Source: Serratia odorifera (GTDB taxonomy: Bacteria > Pseudomonadota > Gammaproteobacteria > Enterobacterales > Enterobacteriaceae). Taken from it: a DNA stretch of 64,000 bases. The translations under genes were made by a program, and so were the position numbers. Where the stretch lies: NCBI RefSeq assembly GCF_900635445.1, contig NZ_LR134117.1:4774001-4838000 (forward strand). Direction: 5' to 3'. The notes under the pieces are model-generated. The model was not told where the DNA came from, ran no database searches, and saw only the letters and a list, made by a program, of their open reading frames with translations. Shown piece after piece: positions 40,555 to 49,594 of the stretch (position 1 is the stretch's first letter; every line of letters begins with the position of its first letter).

Positions 40555-40948
40555 CCGTAACTACCTCCAAAACAAAGGGTGAATTTGTATCCCAGAATGA
40601 TACAAAACCTGTCTTGCCCGAGTGCAATCGTTGCAATGGAAAGTGCATGCCTATGCAATTGATTACCTAATGCTTTATTGCTTGACAGCCTGCATGGCCA
40701 CCAGGTGATTTACCGACCTTTTGGCAGCATCAGCAGCATAACCGCTGCGCAGGCATCGCACCATACGCTAGGGTAAAAAACGCCTTTTATCGATTTTTTA
40801 TGCATTTTTCTCTATGTTGATACGCCATTAACGGCATAAACGACGAGAAATATCTGGCAACAGTGGGTAAAACGCAGAATAAATTATGGCGGAAGGAACT
40901 GCGGACGACATGCCGTTTGGGCAACGGCATGTCAGTATTCAGCGGGGA
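40555..40948. other. 394-bp intergenic region, potF promoter side and ybjN end
   Basis: No credible gene is seen. The left part should contain the potF promoter. A perfect 11-bp hairpin (GACATGCCGTT, 5-base loop, AACGGCATGTC; 40907-40933) sits 15 bp beyond the ybjN stop and probably ends that transcript, though it lacks a T run. Confidence 0.6.
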
Positions 40949-41428
40949 TCAGTGCAGCATTGCCTGGCGGGCGGTGCCAGCGTTGTTGTCTTCTTCGTCG
41001 CCCATAAACAGCAGATCGTTCGCCCTGGCTTCCAGGATCACCATCGAGATCTGCTCTTCGCCCTGCTGCATAAAGTGGGCAAACTGTTCCAGCGTCACGC
41101 CGACCGCAATGCTCAGCGCCTGGCAAACGATCAGTTTCGGCAGGTTGTCATCCTGAACGTCGACAAAGGCCTTGATGGTCAGCGAACTGGCGTTGATTTG
41201 GCTGAGATCGGCCACCAACGGGATCAGCGCCGTCGGTTTGACCTCCGCCAGCGCGGAAAACAGGATAACGTCATCGACCAGGTCAACCTTGGCGTCGAAC
41301 ACGCCGTCGAAGTTTTGCATATGCGGCAGGTGCAGCGCCTGGCAGGAATCACATTCAAAAAATGAGATGCCCAGTTGATCCAGCCAACGTCGTAATAACG
41401 CCAAATCAGGGACGATGAGTGAATCCAT
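40949..41428 (-). CDS. ybjN: YbjN domain protein
   Basis: This 159-residue acidic cytosolic protein of the YbjN family has a type III secretion chaperone-like fold in homologues. It begins MDSLIVPDLALLRRWLDQLG and contains DLSQINASSLTIKAFVDVQD. Effects on motility and stress are reported for E. coli YbjN; the mechanism is unknown. It lies downstream of rimK in the usual order, with a 169-bp gap. Confidence 0.92.
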   Translation of the reverse strand: MDSLIVPDLALLRRWLDQLGISFFECDSCQALHLPHMQNFDGVFDAKVDLVDDVILFSALAEVKPTALIPLVADLSQINASSLTIKAFVDVQDDNLPKLIVCQALSIAVGVTLEQFAHFMQQGEEQISMVILEARANDLLFMGDEEDNNAGTARQAMLH

Positions 41429-41597
41429 ACGGTACCAGCCTCACAAGGTTCATAAATACGAAAAGGCGCATAGCTTACGGAATATTCATCCGTGATGCCA
41501 CGATCAATGCGGCTTAATTCGCTAATGCAATCATTATCGGCGAGAAATTGTTGCCGTACCGAGCGCTGAACGGCAAAAATGCTCGTCGGGTGGTGGA

Positions 41598-42500
41598 CTA
41601 CCCCCCCGATTTAAGCCGGAAGCCCGGACGTCCACGCCGCTCAATATAGTCGATCATCATACCGGCAATATCCAAACCGGTGGTGGTTTCCACCCCTTCC
41701 AGCCCCGGCGAGGCATTGACTTCCATCACCAACGGGCCGCGTTCGGCGCGCAGAATGTCCACCCCGGCAATATCCAGTCCCAGCGTTGCCGCCGCTTTCA
41801 CCGCTACCGCCCGTTCCTTGGCGGTGATGGTCACCTTGCTCGCCGTGCCGCCGCGATGCAGATTGGAACGAAACTCCCCCGCCTTGGCCCGCCGTTCAAT
41901 CGCCGCCACCACGCGCCCACCGATCACCAGGCAGCGAATATCCCGCCCCTGCGCTTCTTGAACGTACTCTTGCACCAGAATGTGCGCGTTCAGGCCGCGA
42001 AACGCATCAATCACGCTTTCCGCCGCCTGACGCGTTTCCGCCAGTACCACACCGATGCCCTGCGTGCCTTCCACCAGTTTGACCACCAGCGGAGCGCCGC
42101 CAACCAGTGCGATCAAATCGCCGGTATCGTCGGGGGAATGGGCAAAACCGGTGATCGGCAGATCGATACCCTGGCGCGCCAGCAGCTGTAGCGAACGCAG
42201 TTTGTCACGCGCGCGAGTGATGGCGACCGACTCGTTCAGCGGGTAGCTGCCGAGCAGCTCAAACTGACGTAGCACCGCGGTGCCATAGAAGGTGATCGCC
42301 GAGCCGATGCGTGGAATAACCGCGTCATAACGATCTAACTGGCGGCCACGATAGTGGATGGTCGGCGCCGCCGGATTGATATTCATATAGCAGGAGAGCG
42401 GATCGATCACCTCAATGGTATGCCCACGCTGCTCCGCCGCTGTGCGCAGCCGTTTGCACGAATACAGCGATCCATCGCGCGAAAGAATGGCAATTTTCAA
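41598..42500 (-). CDS. rimK: RimK, ribosomal protein S6 glutamate ligase
   Basis: RimK adds glutamates to the C-terminus of ribosomal protein S6 and can make poly-glutamate. The 300-residue ATP-grasp protein has RKRLRTAAEQRGH-like start (CKRLRTAAEQRGH), VVKLVEGTQGIGVVLAE near 139, VQEYVQEAQGRDIRCLVIG near 177 and VDILRAERGPLVMEVNASPGLEG near 247. nfsA, which precedes rimK in E. coli, is absent: ybjC ends 40 bp upstream. Confidence 0.95.
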   Translation of the reverse strand: MKIAILSRDGSLYSCKRLRTAAEQRGHTIEVIDPLSCYMNINPAAPTIHYRGRQLDRYDAVIPRIGSAITFYGTAVLRQFELLGSYPLNESVAITRARDKLRSLQLLARQGIDLPITGFAHSPDDTGDLIALVGGAPLVVKLVEGTQGIGVVLAETRQAAESVIDAFRGLNAHILVQEYVQEAQGRDIRCLVIGGRVVAAIERRAKAGEFRSNLHRGGTASKVTITAKERAVAVKAAATLGLDIAGVDILRAERGPLVMEVNASPGLEGVETTTGLDIAGMMIDYIERRGRPGFRLKSGG

Positions 42501-42540
42501 CGTATTACCCCCAAACGGGCAACTCCCGACGGCACAACGC

Positions 42541-42843
42541 TCAGTCGTGCGGCGGGCGGTCTTTTTTATCTTCCGGCGATGCTTTGCGCCGATCGTTTTC
42601 TGGCGGTAAACCGCCGTGCATCAACGGGCCGAACCCCTGAACCACACGCCAGACCAAAAACGCGGCAGCCGGTATCATCAGCGCCACGCCAAGGAAAATC
42701 ATGCCAACCGCGGCGGTTTGCGACCCCAGCCAGCCCGGCAACTGAACATAGTCATGAATGCTCAGATACGCCAGCACCAGCATCACCATACCCACGCCTT
42801 CCAACGCCAATACCGGGCGTGGTAAATCGCCGAATGAACGCAT
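42541..42843 (-). CDS. ybjC: YbjC family protein (DUF1418)
   Basis: This 100-residue membrane protein starts MRSFGDLPRPVLALEGVGM and has two hydrophobic segments (about 12-33 and 45-67), then a charged tail rich in Asp, Lys and Pro. It fits DUF1418/YbjC and its place upstream of rimK. GGGAGG-like sequence precedes this ATG. The function is unknown. Confidence 0.85.
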   Translation of the reverse strand: MRSFGDLPRPVLALEGVGMVMLVLAYLSIHDYVQLPGWLGSQTAAVGMIFLGVALMIPAAAFLVWRVVQGFGPLMHGGLPPENDRRKASPEDKKDRPPHD

Positions 42844-43081
42844 ATTGCTCCCTCCTGTCATGCTGCGCACAGTGTAGTGAATTCCCGGCGCTGACAACAG
42901 CGCCAGATAACTAATAGGCGGCGTAAATCAGATTAACAGGTAAATCCTGCTTTTTTTTATCGGCCCCAACGGGCATAGTAAGCGCCATTGCACCTGAAGT
43001 GATGCGTTGGCTGAGGTCTTTTTTGACTGACGGGATGTCGTTACAACAGCGATAATAGATTGAATAAACGAGGAGTATTTC

Positions 43082-43345
43082 ATGTTTGCAGTAATCTTCG
43101 GGCGTCCGGGCTGTCCATATTGTGTCCGTGCTAAAGAACTGGCAGAAAAACTGACTGAAGAGCGCGATGATTTCAACTTCCGTTATGTTGATATCCACGC
43201 TGAAGGCATCACCAAGGCCGATCTGGAAAAAACCGTCGGTAAACCGGTTGAAACGGTACCGCAGATTTTCCTTGATCAGCAACATATTGGCGGCTGCACC
43301 GACTTTGAAGCCTATGCCAAAGAAAACCTGAATCTGTTCCAATAA
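43082..43345 (+). CDS. grxA: GrxA, glutaredoxin 1
   Basis: The 87-residue dithiol glutaredoxin reduces ribonucleotide reductase and mixed disulfides with glutathione. The active site CPYC lies at residues 11-14 (GRPGCPYCVRAK), with the cis-Pro TVPQIF near 59 and GGCTDF near 69. A GATAAT -10 candidate lies at 43051-43056. OxyR control is known in E. coli, but I could not define a full site here. Confidence 0.97.
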   Translation: MFAVIFGRPGCPYCVRAKELAEKLTEERDDFNFRYVDIHAEGITKADLEKTVGKPVETVPQIFLDQQHIGGCTDFEAYAKENLNLFQ

Positions 43346-43361
43346 GTTGTTATGGAACAAT

Positions 43362-43387
43362 AAAAAGGCGCCTGAGGCGCCTTTTTT
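43362..43387. terminator. terminator after grxA
   Basis: AAAAAGGCGCC pairs with GGCGCCTTTTT around a 3-base TGA loop, followed by more T. It is bidirectional and also overlaps the end of ybjM on the other strand. Confidence 0.88.
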
Positions 43388-43753
43388 AATGCCGTCGCGA
43401 AGGCAGACATGGCGACAGTAGCGTGCGTACCATCAGCAACAGCATGGCGCCAAATGCGCACCAAAACACCGCGCTGATACCATAAGCCAGCTCTTGCCAG
43501 AACGAAGGCGGCGGCGCCAGCCAAAAATAGCGTAGCAACAGACACAACGGCAACGCATACAACGCACCGCGCAATGGCGCCAGCAGACGTTTGGAACCGG
43601 ACAGGTAACTGCCGATAACGCCGGGGATCAGAAACAATAACAACCGGTCTTCCCCTGATGGTGATCGGCAATGCCGCTCTGCTGGCAAAAGAACATCACG
43701 CCAAACAATAAAAAACTGCCGATTACCCCAAGCCAATCGCGATAACCCGCCAT
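43386..43753 (-). CDS. ybjM: YbjM family inner-membrane protein (frameshift)
   Basis: A small membrane protein with about four helices, beginning MAGYRDWLGVIGSFLLFGVMF and ending in a basic tail after SFWQELAYGISAVFWCAFGAMLLL. A base is missing from the C-run at 43652-43655, breaking the frame at HHQG. Restored, the product is 122 residues, close to the 125 of E. coli YbjM, which sits in the same place beside grxA. The function is unknown. Confidence 0.82.
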
Positions 43754-44066
43754 AGGTTTACCTCCCTTTGCAAACAACCACTGCGGCCAGACCACAGAAA
43801 TCGGAACCCACAGCCGCAAAAAACGGTGCGCAGCTGGACTTTTTCCTTGGCTAAAAGAGAGTTAAAGGTAGAAAGGCGTGCAGGATAGCTGCTTTATGCT
43901 GGCTGTCCTGCCTCAGAGCGTCTAGAATAAGCGCCGCCGATCGAGGGATCGCGTTATCTTCGCTGATTGGTTTTTTATCGTAATCTATCCCTATATCCCA
44001 TGGCTGAATTTATCTTTTATAGTCAGCAATATCAAGCACTTACTGGTAAACAATAAGTTATCCTCC
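43754..44066. other. 313-bp intergenic region between ybjM and ybjL
   Basis: No gene is seen. It holds the divergent promoters. A TATAGT hexamer near 44018 is a possible -10 for ybjL, but its -35 is unclear. The ybjL start GTG is preceded by TCCTCC, not a normal ribosome site. Confidence 0.4.
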
Positions 44067-45755
44067 GTGAACATAAACGTCGCTAGTTTGTTAAACGGTA
44101 ACTACATTCTGTTACTGTTCGTGGTACTCGCCCTGGGGCTCTGCCTCGGTAAACTTCGCTTGGGTTCCGTCCAACTCGGTAACTCCATTGGAGTTTTAGT
44201 GGTTTCGTTGTTGCTCGGCCAACAACATTTCGCGATTAACACCGAAGCGCTAAGCCTGGGCTTTATGCTGTTTATTTTCTGCGTCGGAGTAGAAGCCGGG
44301 CCCAACTTTTTCTCTATTTTCTTTCGCGACGGCAAAAACTATCTGATGTTGGCGCTGGTGATGGTCGGCACTGCCATGGTACTGGCGATCGGTCTCGGTA
44401 AGCTGTTCCATTGGGATATCGGCCTGACCGCCGGCATGCTCGCCGGGTCAATGACCTCAACGCCGGTTTTGGTCGGTGCCGGCGATACATTACGTAATAC
44501 CATCACCAACGGCCCGGCGCTGCTTTCCGCGCAGGATCACCTCAGCCTGGGCTACGCCCTGACCTACCTGATCGGTCTGGTCAGCCTGATTTTTGGCGCG
44601 CGTTATCTGCCGAAGTTGCAACATCAGGACTTGCCGACCTCCGCACAGCAAATCGCCCGTGAACGCGGCCTGGATACCGACAGCCAGCGCAAGGTCTATC
44701 TGCCAGTAATCCGCGCCTACCGCGTCGGGCCGGAGTTGGTGGCCTGGGCTGACGGCAAGAATCTGCGTGAACTGGGCATCTATCGCCAGACCGGGTGTTA
44801 TATCGAGCGCATTCGCCGCAACGGCATCCTGGCGAACCCGGATGGCGATGCGGTACTGCAAGTGGGCGATGAGATTTCACTGGTCGGCTATCCGGACGCC
44901 CATGCGCGGCTGGATCCCAGCTTCCGTAACGGCAAGGAGGTGTTCGACCGCGACCTGCTGGATATGCGCATCGTTACCGAAGAAATCGTGGTCAAAAACA
45001 GCAATGCGGTTGGCAAGCGCCTCAGCCAGTTGAAACTGACCGATCACGGCTGCTTCCTCAACCGCGTGATCCGCAGCCAGATTGAAATGCCGATTGACGA
45101 CAGCATCGTGCTGAACAAGGGCGACGTACTGCAGGTGAGCGGCGATGCCCGCCGAGTGAAGAGCGTGGCAGAAAAAATCGGCTTTATTTCGATTCACAGC
45201 CAGGTCACCGATTTGCTGGCGTTCTGCGCCTTCTTCATTATCGGCCTGCTGATTGGTCAGATCACCATTCAGTTCAGCAATTTCTCGTTCGGCATCGGCA
45301 ATGCCGCCGGGCTGCTGATGTCCGGCATCATGCTGGGCTTTTTGCGTGCCAACCACCCTACCTTCGGCTATATCCCGCAGGGCGCGTTGAATATGGTCAA
45401 AGAGTTCGGGCTGATGGTGTTTATGGCCGGGGTTGGCCTGAGCGCCGGCGCCGGTATTGGCCACGGCCTGGGCGCCGTCGGTGGGCAGATGCTGATTTCC
45501 GGCCTGATTGTCAGCCTGGTGCCGGTGGTGATTTGTTTCCTGTTCGGTGCCTACGTGCTGCGTATGAACCGCGCGCTGCTGTTCGGTGCCATCATGGGCG
45601 CCCGCACCTGCGCGCCAGCAATGGAAATTATCAGCGACACCGCACGCAGTAACATTCCTGCGCTGGGCTATGCCGGTACCTACGCTATCGCTAACGTATT
45701 GTTAACCTTGGCGGGTTCATTGATCGTGGTGCTGTGGCCGGGAATTCTCGGCTGA
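44067..45755 (+). CDS. ybjL: YbjL, AspT/YidE-type putative transporter
   Basis: This 562-residue inner-membrane protein has two AspT-type transmembrane halves (about 1-170 and 385-560) around two TrkA-C (RCK_C) regulatory domains (about 200-370). FCVGVEAGPNFF and GMLAGSMTSTPVLVGAG, with the matching FMAGVGLSAGAG and GAIMGARTCAPAM of the second half, are the duplicated hallmarks. The substrate is unknown; AspT relatives exchange aspartate and alanine. It starts with GTG. The prophage is inserted in its terminator. Confidence 0.94.
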   Translation: MNINVASLLNGNYILLLFVVLALGLCLGKLRLGSVQLGNSIGVLVVSLLLGQQHFAINTEALSLGFMLFIFCVGVEAGPNFFSIFFRDGKNYLMLALVMVGTAMVLAIGLGKLFHWDIGLTAGMLAGSMTSTPVLVGAGDTLRNTITNGPALLSAQDHLSLGYALTYLIGLVSLIFGARYLPKLQHQDLPTSAQQIARERGLDTDSQRKVYLPVIRAYRVGPELVAWADGKNLRELGIYRQTGCYIERIRRNGILANPDGDAVLQVGDEISLVGYPDAHARLDPSFRNGKEVFDRDLLDMRIVTEEIVVKNSNAVGKRLSQLKLTDHGCFLNRVIRSQIEMPIDDSIVLNKGDVLQVSGDARRVKSVAEKIGFISIHSQVTDLLAFCAFFIIGLLIGQITIQFSNFSFGIGNAAGLLMSGIMLGFLRANHPTFGYIPQGALNMVKEFGLMVFMAGVGLSAGAGIGHGLGAVGGQMLISGLIVSLVPVVICFLFGAYVLRMNRALLFGAIMGARTCAPAMEIISDTARSNIPALGYAGTYAIANVLLTLAGSLIVVLWPGILG

Positions 45756-45883
45756 CAGTTAAGAAAAAGAAATGGGTTAGCGCAAAATATTTTTGAAATT
45801 TTTGTCATCAGGCAGAACTTTTTGCCTGGGGGGCAGTCTGAATTAGTGCCACTGCTTTTCTTTGATGTCCCCATTTTGTGGAG

Positions 45884-45928
45884 CCCGATAGTCCCGCCTT
45901 TTTAGGTTCAAGATTATCGGGTTTTTTT
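45884..45928 (+). terminator. ybjL terminator overlapping the left att site
   Basis: CCCGATA (45884-45890) pairs with TATCGGG (45915-45921) and is followed by seven T. The loop is long (24 bases). The right arm and T run are part of the repeat shared with the right end of the prophage, so integration preserved the terminator. Confidence 0.6.
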
Positions 45929-45934
45929 GTTGCC
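45916..45934 (+). repeat. left att repeat (attL candidate)
   Basis: ATCGGGTTTTTTTGTTGCC matches the right-end ATCGGTTTTTTTGTTGCC except for one extra G, which could itself be an indel error. It starts inside the ybjL terminator. The integrase gene lies beside the other copy. Confidence 0.75.
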
Positions 45935-46256
45935 CATAGAAAAAACACTTAAAAAACAACCAAATACCACCAATAAGTTTACGTGATGGCGACAAAGTGG
46001 CGATAGACATTCATCATGTAAGTAAAAATGGAAGATATTAAAACAGCTCGCATACGACTAATCCTTTCCTCTGATAGCATCATCTTGCTTTTTCCGTGGT
46101 TTAGCATCCTTTTCTGACCTGCTTCCAAACGGCAATTGGGGGCTAACGCTAACCTACTTGCAGATTGCCCCTCATCATCTTGATCGCCATTTGGGCCTTT
46201 AGTTGGCAATTTTTTTCGTGTTATCTCGTGAAGCCAAAAAAACACTCTAATGATAC
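45935..46256. other. 322-bp left prophage arm without a recognised gene
   Basis: It contains the 16-bp integrase-like repeat and an open frame on the minus strand (45979-46245, 88 codons) that I do not recognise and that has no clear ribosome site. The DUF4238 gene ends at its right edge. Confidence 0.5.
45987..46002 (+). repeat. 16-bp copy of the integrase 3' end
   Basis: TGGCGACAAAGTGGCG is identical to 54713-54728, the last codons of the integrase gene (GDKVA). It lies 53 bp inside the left att repeat. It may be a scrap of another integrase gene from an earlier insertion, or an integrase-binding arm site. Confidence 0.6.
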
Positions 46257-47226
46257 TTATCTTTTGAATGGATTTTTAATTATATCGAAATTATTCTTAA
46301 TACCATCAAACATAATTTTTAGACCAGCACTATTATCTTCCTTGCTATATACTTCAAGCCAGTCTTGTTTTGATGATAAGAATACATTACTCATTGCTCC
46401 ATTATATATTAATTTGTTAATTCCGATCTGCTCAACTTTCTTACACTTAGTTATTTTTATCTCTATCTCAGGGCCACTCCTTCCCTCAATACGTAAACAT
46501 AACTTTGGAGATAAAGGGAAAAGCGTAAATAGCATTATGATGAGCCGGACCAACATCACGCTCATGTTTTTCAGAATAGAATATCACTGGATTGTCTGAA
46601 GTAATAAACTCAGAACCATTACAAGCTATCAGAAGAGTCCATTGTTTTTTTAAAATCGAATGAGATATTTGTTTAGCTGACTCGATCATATGCATTAAAC
46701 TAACAGTAGTTAGAATTGATGGTTTTACTACATTAAGCAACCCCATTTCATCAATTAACTCCTTTAAAGCAGTTGGTGCTTCTGGTAAAACTTTGTCTTC
46801 GAAAGTTGCTTCAAGTGCTCTTACTGCCATATCACCATATAGATTATTTACTGCATCTCGAAAAGTAGGCCCTCTTGTTTGCATTAGTGCAATATAAAAT
46901 GAAATATTAGATATCTTTTCTATTGGAAGATATGCATAAGGCATTGAACTCATATTAATGAGATCGTTTATACCATCATTACCAATTCTTTCTATGTCTG
47001 AAATTGCATCCTCTAACAAGATATGATTAACTCCCCCCTGCTCATCTATCTGATAATAATAGTAATCCTCACAACAAACTCTATTTACCGAAGAAGGATT
47101 TCTTAAATATCCTTTGACTTTTTTATCAAAGCTCCATAAAAGTGATTGCTCGCCTTTAATTGTGAATCTTCTTAGGTAAGACTGAGGGACAAAGTGTTGG
47201 TTTCTTTTTACACGTCTATCAATCAT
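46257..47226 (-). CDS. DUF4238 domain protein (frameshift)
   Basis: The start MIDRRVKRNQHFVPQSYLRRF carries the DUF4238 hallmark (K-X-QHFVP-X-YL-RF). FYIALMQTRGPTFRD near residue 108 and FITSDNPVIFY near 205 are typical too. The ATG at 47226 has AAGGA at proper spacing, better than two upstream ATGs. An extra base at 46513-46515 ends the frame early after AFP; removing it gives 322 residues ending IIKNPFKR. Codon use is AT-rich, unlike its surroundings. The function is unknown; such genes are frequent on mobile DNA, so a defence or moron role is possible. Confidence 0.75.
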
Positions 47227-47901
47227 TATCATTCCTTTGTAATTCAGTAAGCGTTTTTTCATATCAAGATATTACAAAATTTTCAGTTTTACTAAAACAA
47301 CCTTCTATCCCCCAATCCCTTGCAGCATCTGGCCTGCCACGTTCTGACGGTATTTTCGCGCGATCCGTTCCAAACGTCCCGCGATCCACGTAATTTATAT
47401 CTATTCCTTATTTATCAATTAGTTAAAAATTTCACCCATAACACTGGGCAATCCGAAAACTGAAAAAACATGAAATTCTTTTCAATCTTTTCAGTTTGGG
47501 TTTACTCGCAAAGCCCTAGTCACGGCGCGGCCTGACGGGGTGGTTAGAAGAAAATCAAAACTGAAATAATTTCCTGATCCAAATCGTGCAGGCGGGTGCG
47601 GTGTAGTGCCGTTTCCGTGGGTGTGACGTTGATTTCGTGGCGATTCTGCCGCGCTGGCGGCTCGGTGCTGCGGTGATCGGATTTGTTCGCGTGGGATTGC
47701 CGCCGGGGTGGCTGACGGCTCAGAAAGGCGCACAGGCGCGCCAAATGGCAGGCATGAAAAAGCCCGCACGAGGCGGGCCGGTATTCCCTGGTGTTGTTAT
47801 GTACTGCTGCTTAATTTCTACACTGTTATGCGCCCAATTGATAATTGGTTGTGTAGATCAATTACCCGTTATCGATCGGCGCTAGCGATCAATTAACACC
47901 C
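47227..47901. other. 675-bp stretch between the DUF4238 gene and the baseplate gene
   Basis: No supported gene. Open frames overlap on both strands (47637-47885 plus, 47491-47769 minus), neither with recognised homology nor a convincing ribosome site. A hairpin GCCCGC-ACGAG-GCGGGC lies at 47762-47778. The left part (47263-47480) is AT-rich and probably holds the DUF4238 promoter. The rest resembles decayed phage DNA. Confidence 0.5.
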
Positions 47902-49107
47902 CTATCCAATCACTGGCGCGTATTTGGTTTTCAACTGGCCAGACTTCGCGCCGGCTGCGCTGATAGCGGCGGCGTTCTGCGGCCCACCGGTGTTGCTGTG
48001 CGTATGGGCGGCGTTCTGCGGCCCACCGGTGTTGCTGTGCGTATGGGCCGGCGGTCTGCTGCGCCAGCTCCTGCACCACTTCCAGGGTTTCCAGCATCAG
48101 CGCCATCACGTTGATTTGTTGGCTACCTACCCACACATCCTGGCGCACAGCCGCAATACTGCTACGGATTTTGCCTATCTTCTCCATCAGGCTGCCGCCC
48201 ACCGCTGTGGTGGTATCTTTCCCCACGCTGGCCACCAAATTACCCTGGGTCGCTACGCTGTAATCCCCTTCGGCAATATGCTGCACTGCACCGGCCAGCA
48301 AGGTGGACGTGCCCAGCACCGTGGTTTTATCCGTGGCCTGCACCGTTGTAGTCCTGGCCACCAGGGTGCGGGTTTCTTCCGTCGGCCTGGATCTCCCTGG
48401 TCATGGAACTTTCACGGATCGCCTGGTCGGTTTTCCGCTCCCAATCTCCTGCCTGGGTAACTCGCTGGGAGACTTCCTCCCCGCTGCTGCTGTAGTTGCT
48501 CGCCTGGCTTCACGTCCGGCAACGTGTTGCCCTGGGCCAGCGTCTGACGGATAAACGGCTTATCGGGCCGCCCATCGGTAAACGCCACCTCAACCAGCGT
48601 TCCCACTGGCGGAAACTGGAACATGCCCGAATCCTGGCCCGCCATCGGCAACGGTAGCGGCACCGCTGGGTAAATCGGGGTGTTTTTTGCCGGCTTTCCG
48701 TCGGCGTCCAACAACTGCAAATCGACGGCATAACGTGGCCGGAATGGATCGGCCAGGTCGCCGCTGCTTACCCCCTCCGCGTGGGCTTCTACCCTAGCGA
48801 ATTTGGGCAGATGCAAACCCGCAGACAACTCCGGGTAAGCGGCATCAATCTGGCGCTGTGCCGGCGTCATGGCCACTGATTTACCCGTTAACGGATTTTT
48901 GGCCAACCAGGTGATTGTGGTGTCGTCATTCTCCAGGCGAATACTCGAAAGCCGGTGGCCATTGACCATCGCGGTGGCCATACGGTCTAAGTGACCGGAA
49001 AACTTCACGGCGGCATCTGCCTGGGCTTCACGGCGCGCCAGGTCGAGAGCATGTTTAAGGGAGGCGCGGGCGGCTCGGTTGCTAATGTCTTGGCCGATAG
49101 TTGGCAT
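47902..49107 (-). CDS. phage baseplate spike/assembly protein, gpV-like (three frameshifts)
   Basis: This is a tail-spike tip protein of contractile-tail phages. The N-terminal half has FQFPPVGTLVEVAFTDGRPDKPFI near residue 165, an OB-fold feature of gpV/VgrG-type spikes. The C-terminal part is a beta-helix-like stretch (VQATDKTTVLGTSTLLAG...) and a tip with HTHSNTGGPQNAA twice, where His-X-His can hold iron. Extra bases near 48477, 48385 and 48046 break the frame; removing them gives about 400 residues. It is an isolated tail gene. Baseplate identity is by family resemblance. Confidence 0.68.
47971..48048. repeat. tandem 39-bp duplication in the spike gene tip
   Basis: Two identical 39-bp units (47971-48009 and 48010-48048) each encode the 13 residues HTHSNTGGPQNAA on the minus strand. 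The perfect identity points to a recent duplication, or to an assembly artefact. It keeps the reading frame. Confidence 0.85.
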
Positions 49108-49184
49108 GGTGTTTTCTCCGATTTAGGCAAAAAGAATCCCCCGGCTACCAGGTGGAAGCCGTGAGAATTTTGGTCAGTTGGGGG

Positions 49185-49592
49185 TTAGTGAATGCGGTTA
49201 GATTGCGATTTTACAGCGACGGCAATATTAGGGGCCGGCAGTCCATGTAACTCAAACGTTGCCTGCCACCACTGGAGGATTAACGCGGTAATGCTCCCCT
49301 GGCCCAACATGCCAGCCACAAAGAAAATGGCGCGAATGGAGGCCAACGTTTCAGCCTGTTCTTTGCTGCTTTCAGCTTCGCGGTAAGCGCGGCACCAAAA
49401 TGCAGTATTGGCCGCAAACCACTGGTGTGGGTTGGTCAAATGCATTGAGTCATTAAAAACAAATGGCTCCAATGCAATCTGACCGTTGGCCTCATGACAC
49501 TTTCCCAGGAAGAAACGGGCATAATTTGGCGCTACGCCCCAGGTGACAAAATCAGCCAATAGCCCATGCTTCTCAACTGTGATGGTTTTCAT
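49185..49592 (-). CDS. unrecognised phage-island protein, 135 aa
   Basis: I do not recognise a family. The product MKTITVEKHGLLADFVTWGV... is rich in aromatic residues, with a hydrophobic region FFVAGMLGQGSITALILQWW near residues 90-110. It has a proper start with AGGAACGGTAAAG-like upstream sequence and ends 77 bp before the spike gene. It starts 2 bp after the next gene's stop, so the genes form an operon. No membrane role can be asserted. Confidence 0.6.
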   Translation of the reverse strand: MKTITVEKHGLLADFVTWGVAPNYARFFLGKCHEANGQIALEPFVFNDSMHLTNPHQWFAANTAFWCRAYREAESSKEQAETLASIRAIFFVAGMLGQGSITALILQWWQATFELHGLPAPNIAVAVKSQSNRIH

Positions 49593-49594
49593 CT

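Noticed and set aside
45979..46245. 88-codon minus-strand open frame near attL
   Set aside because: No homology recognised, no ribosome site, and it runs through the 16-bp integrase-like repeat.
47491..47885. Overlapping open frames on both strands between the DUF4238 and baseplate genes
   Set aside because: Neither has recognisable domains or a good start. They may be phage leftovers, but I cannot support a gene.
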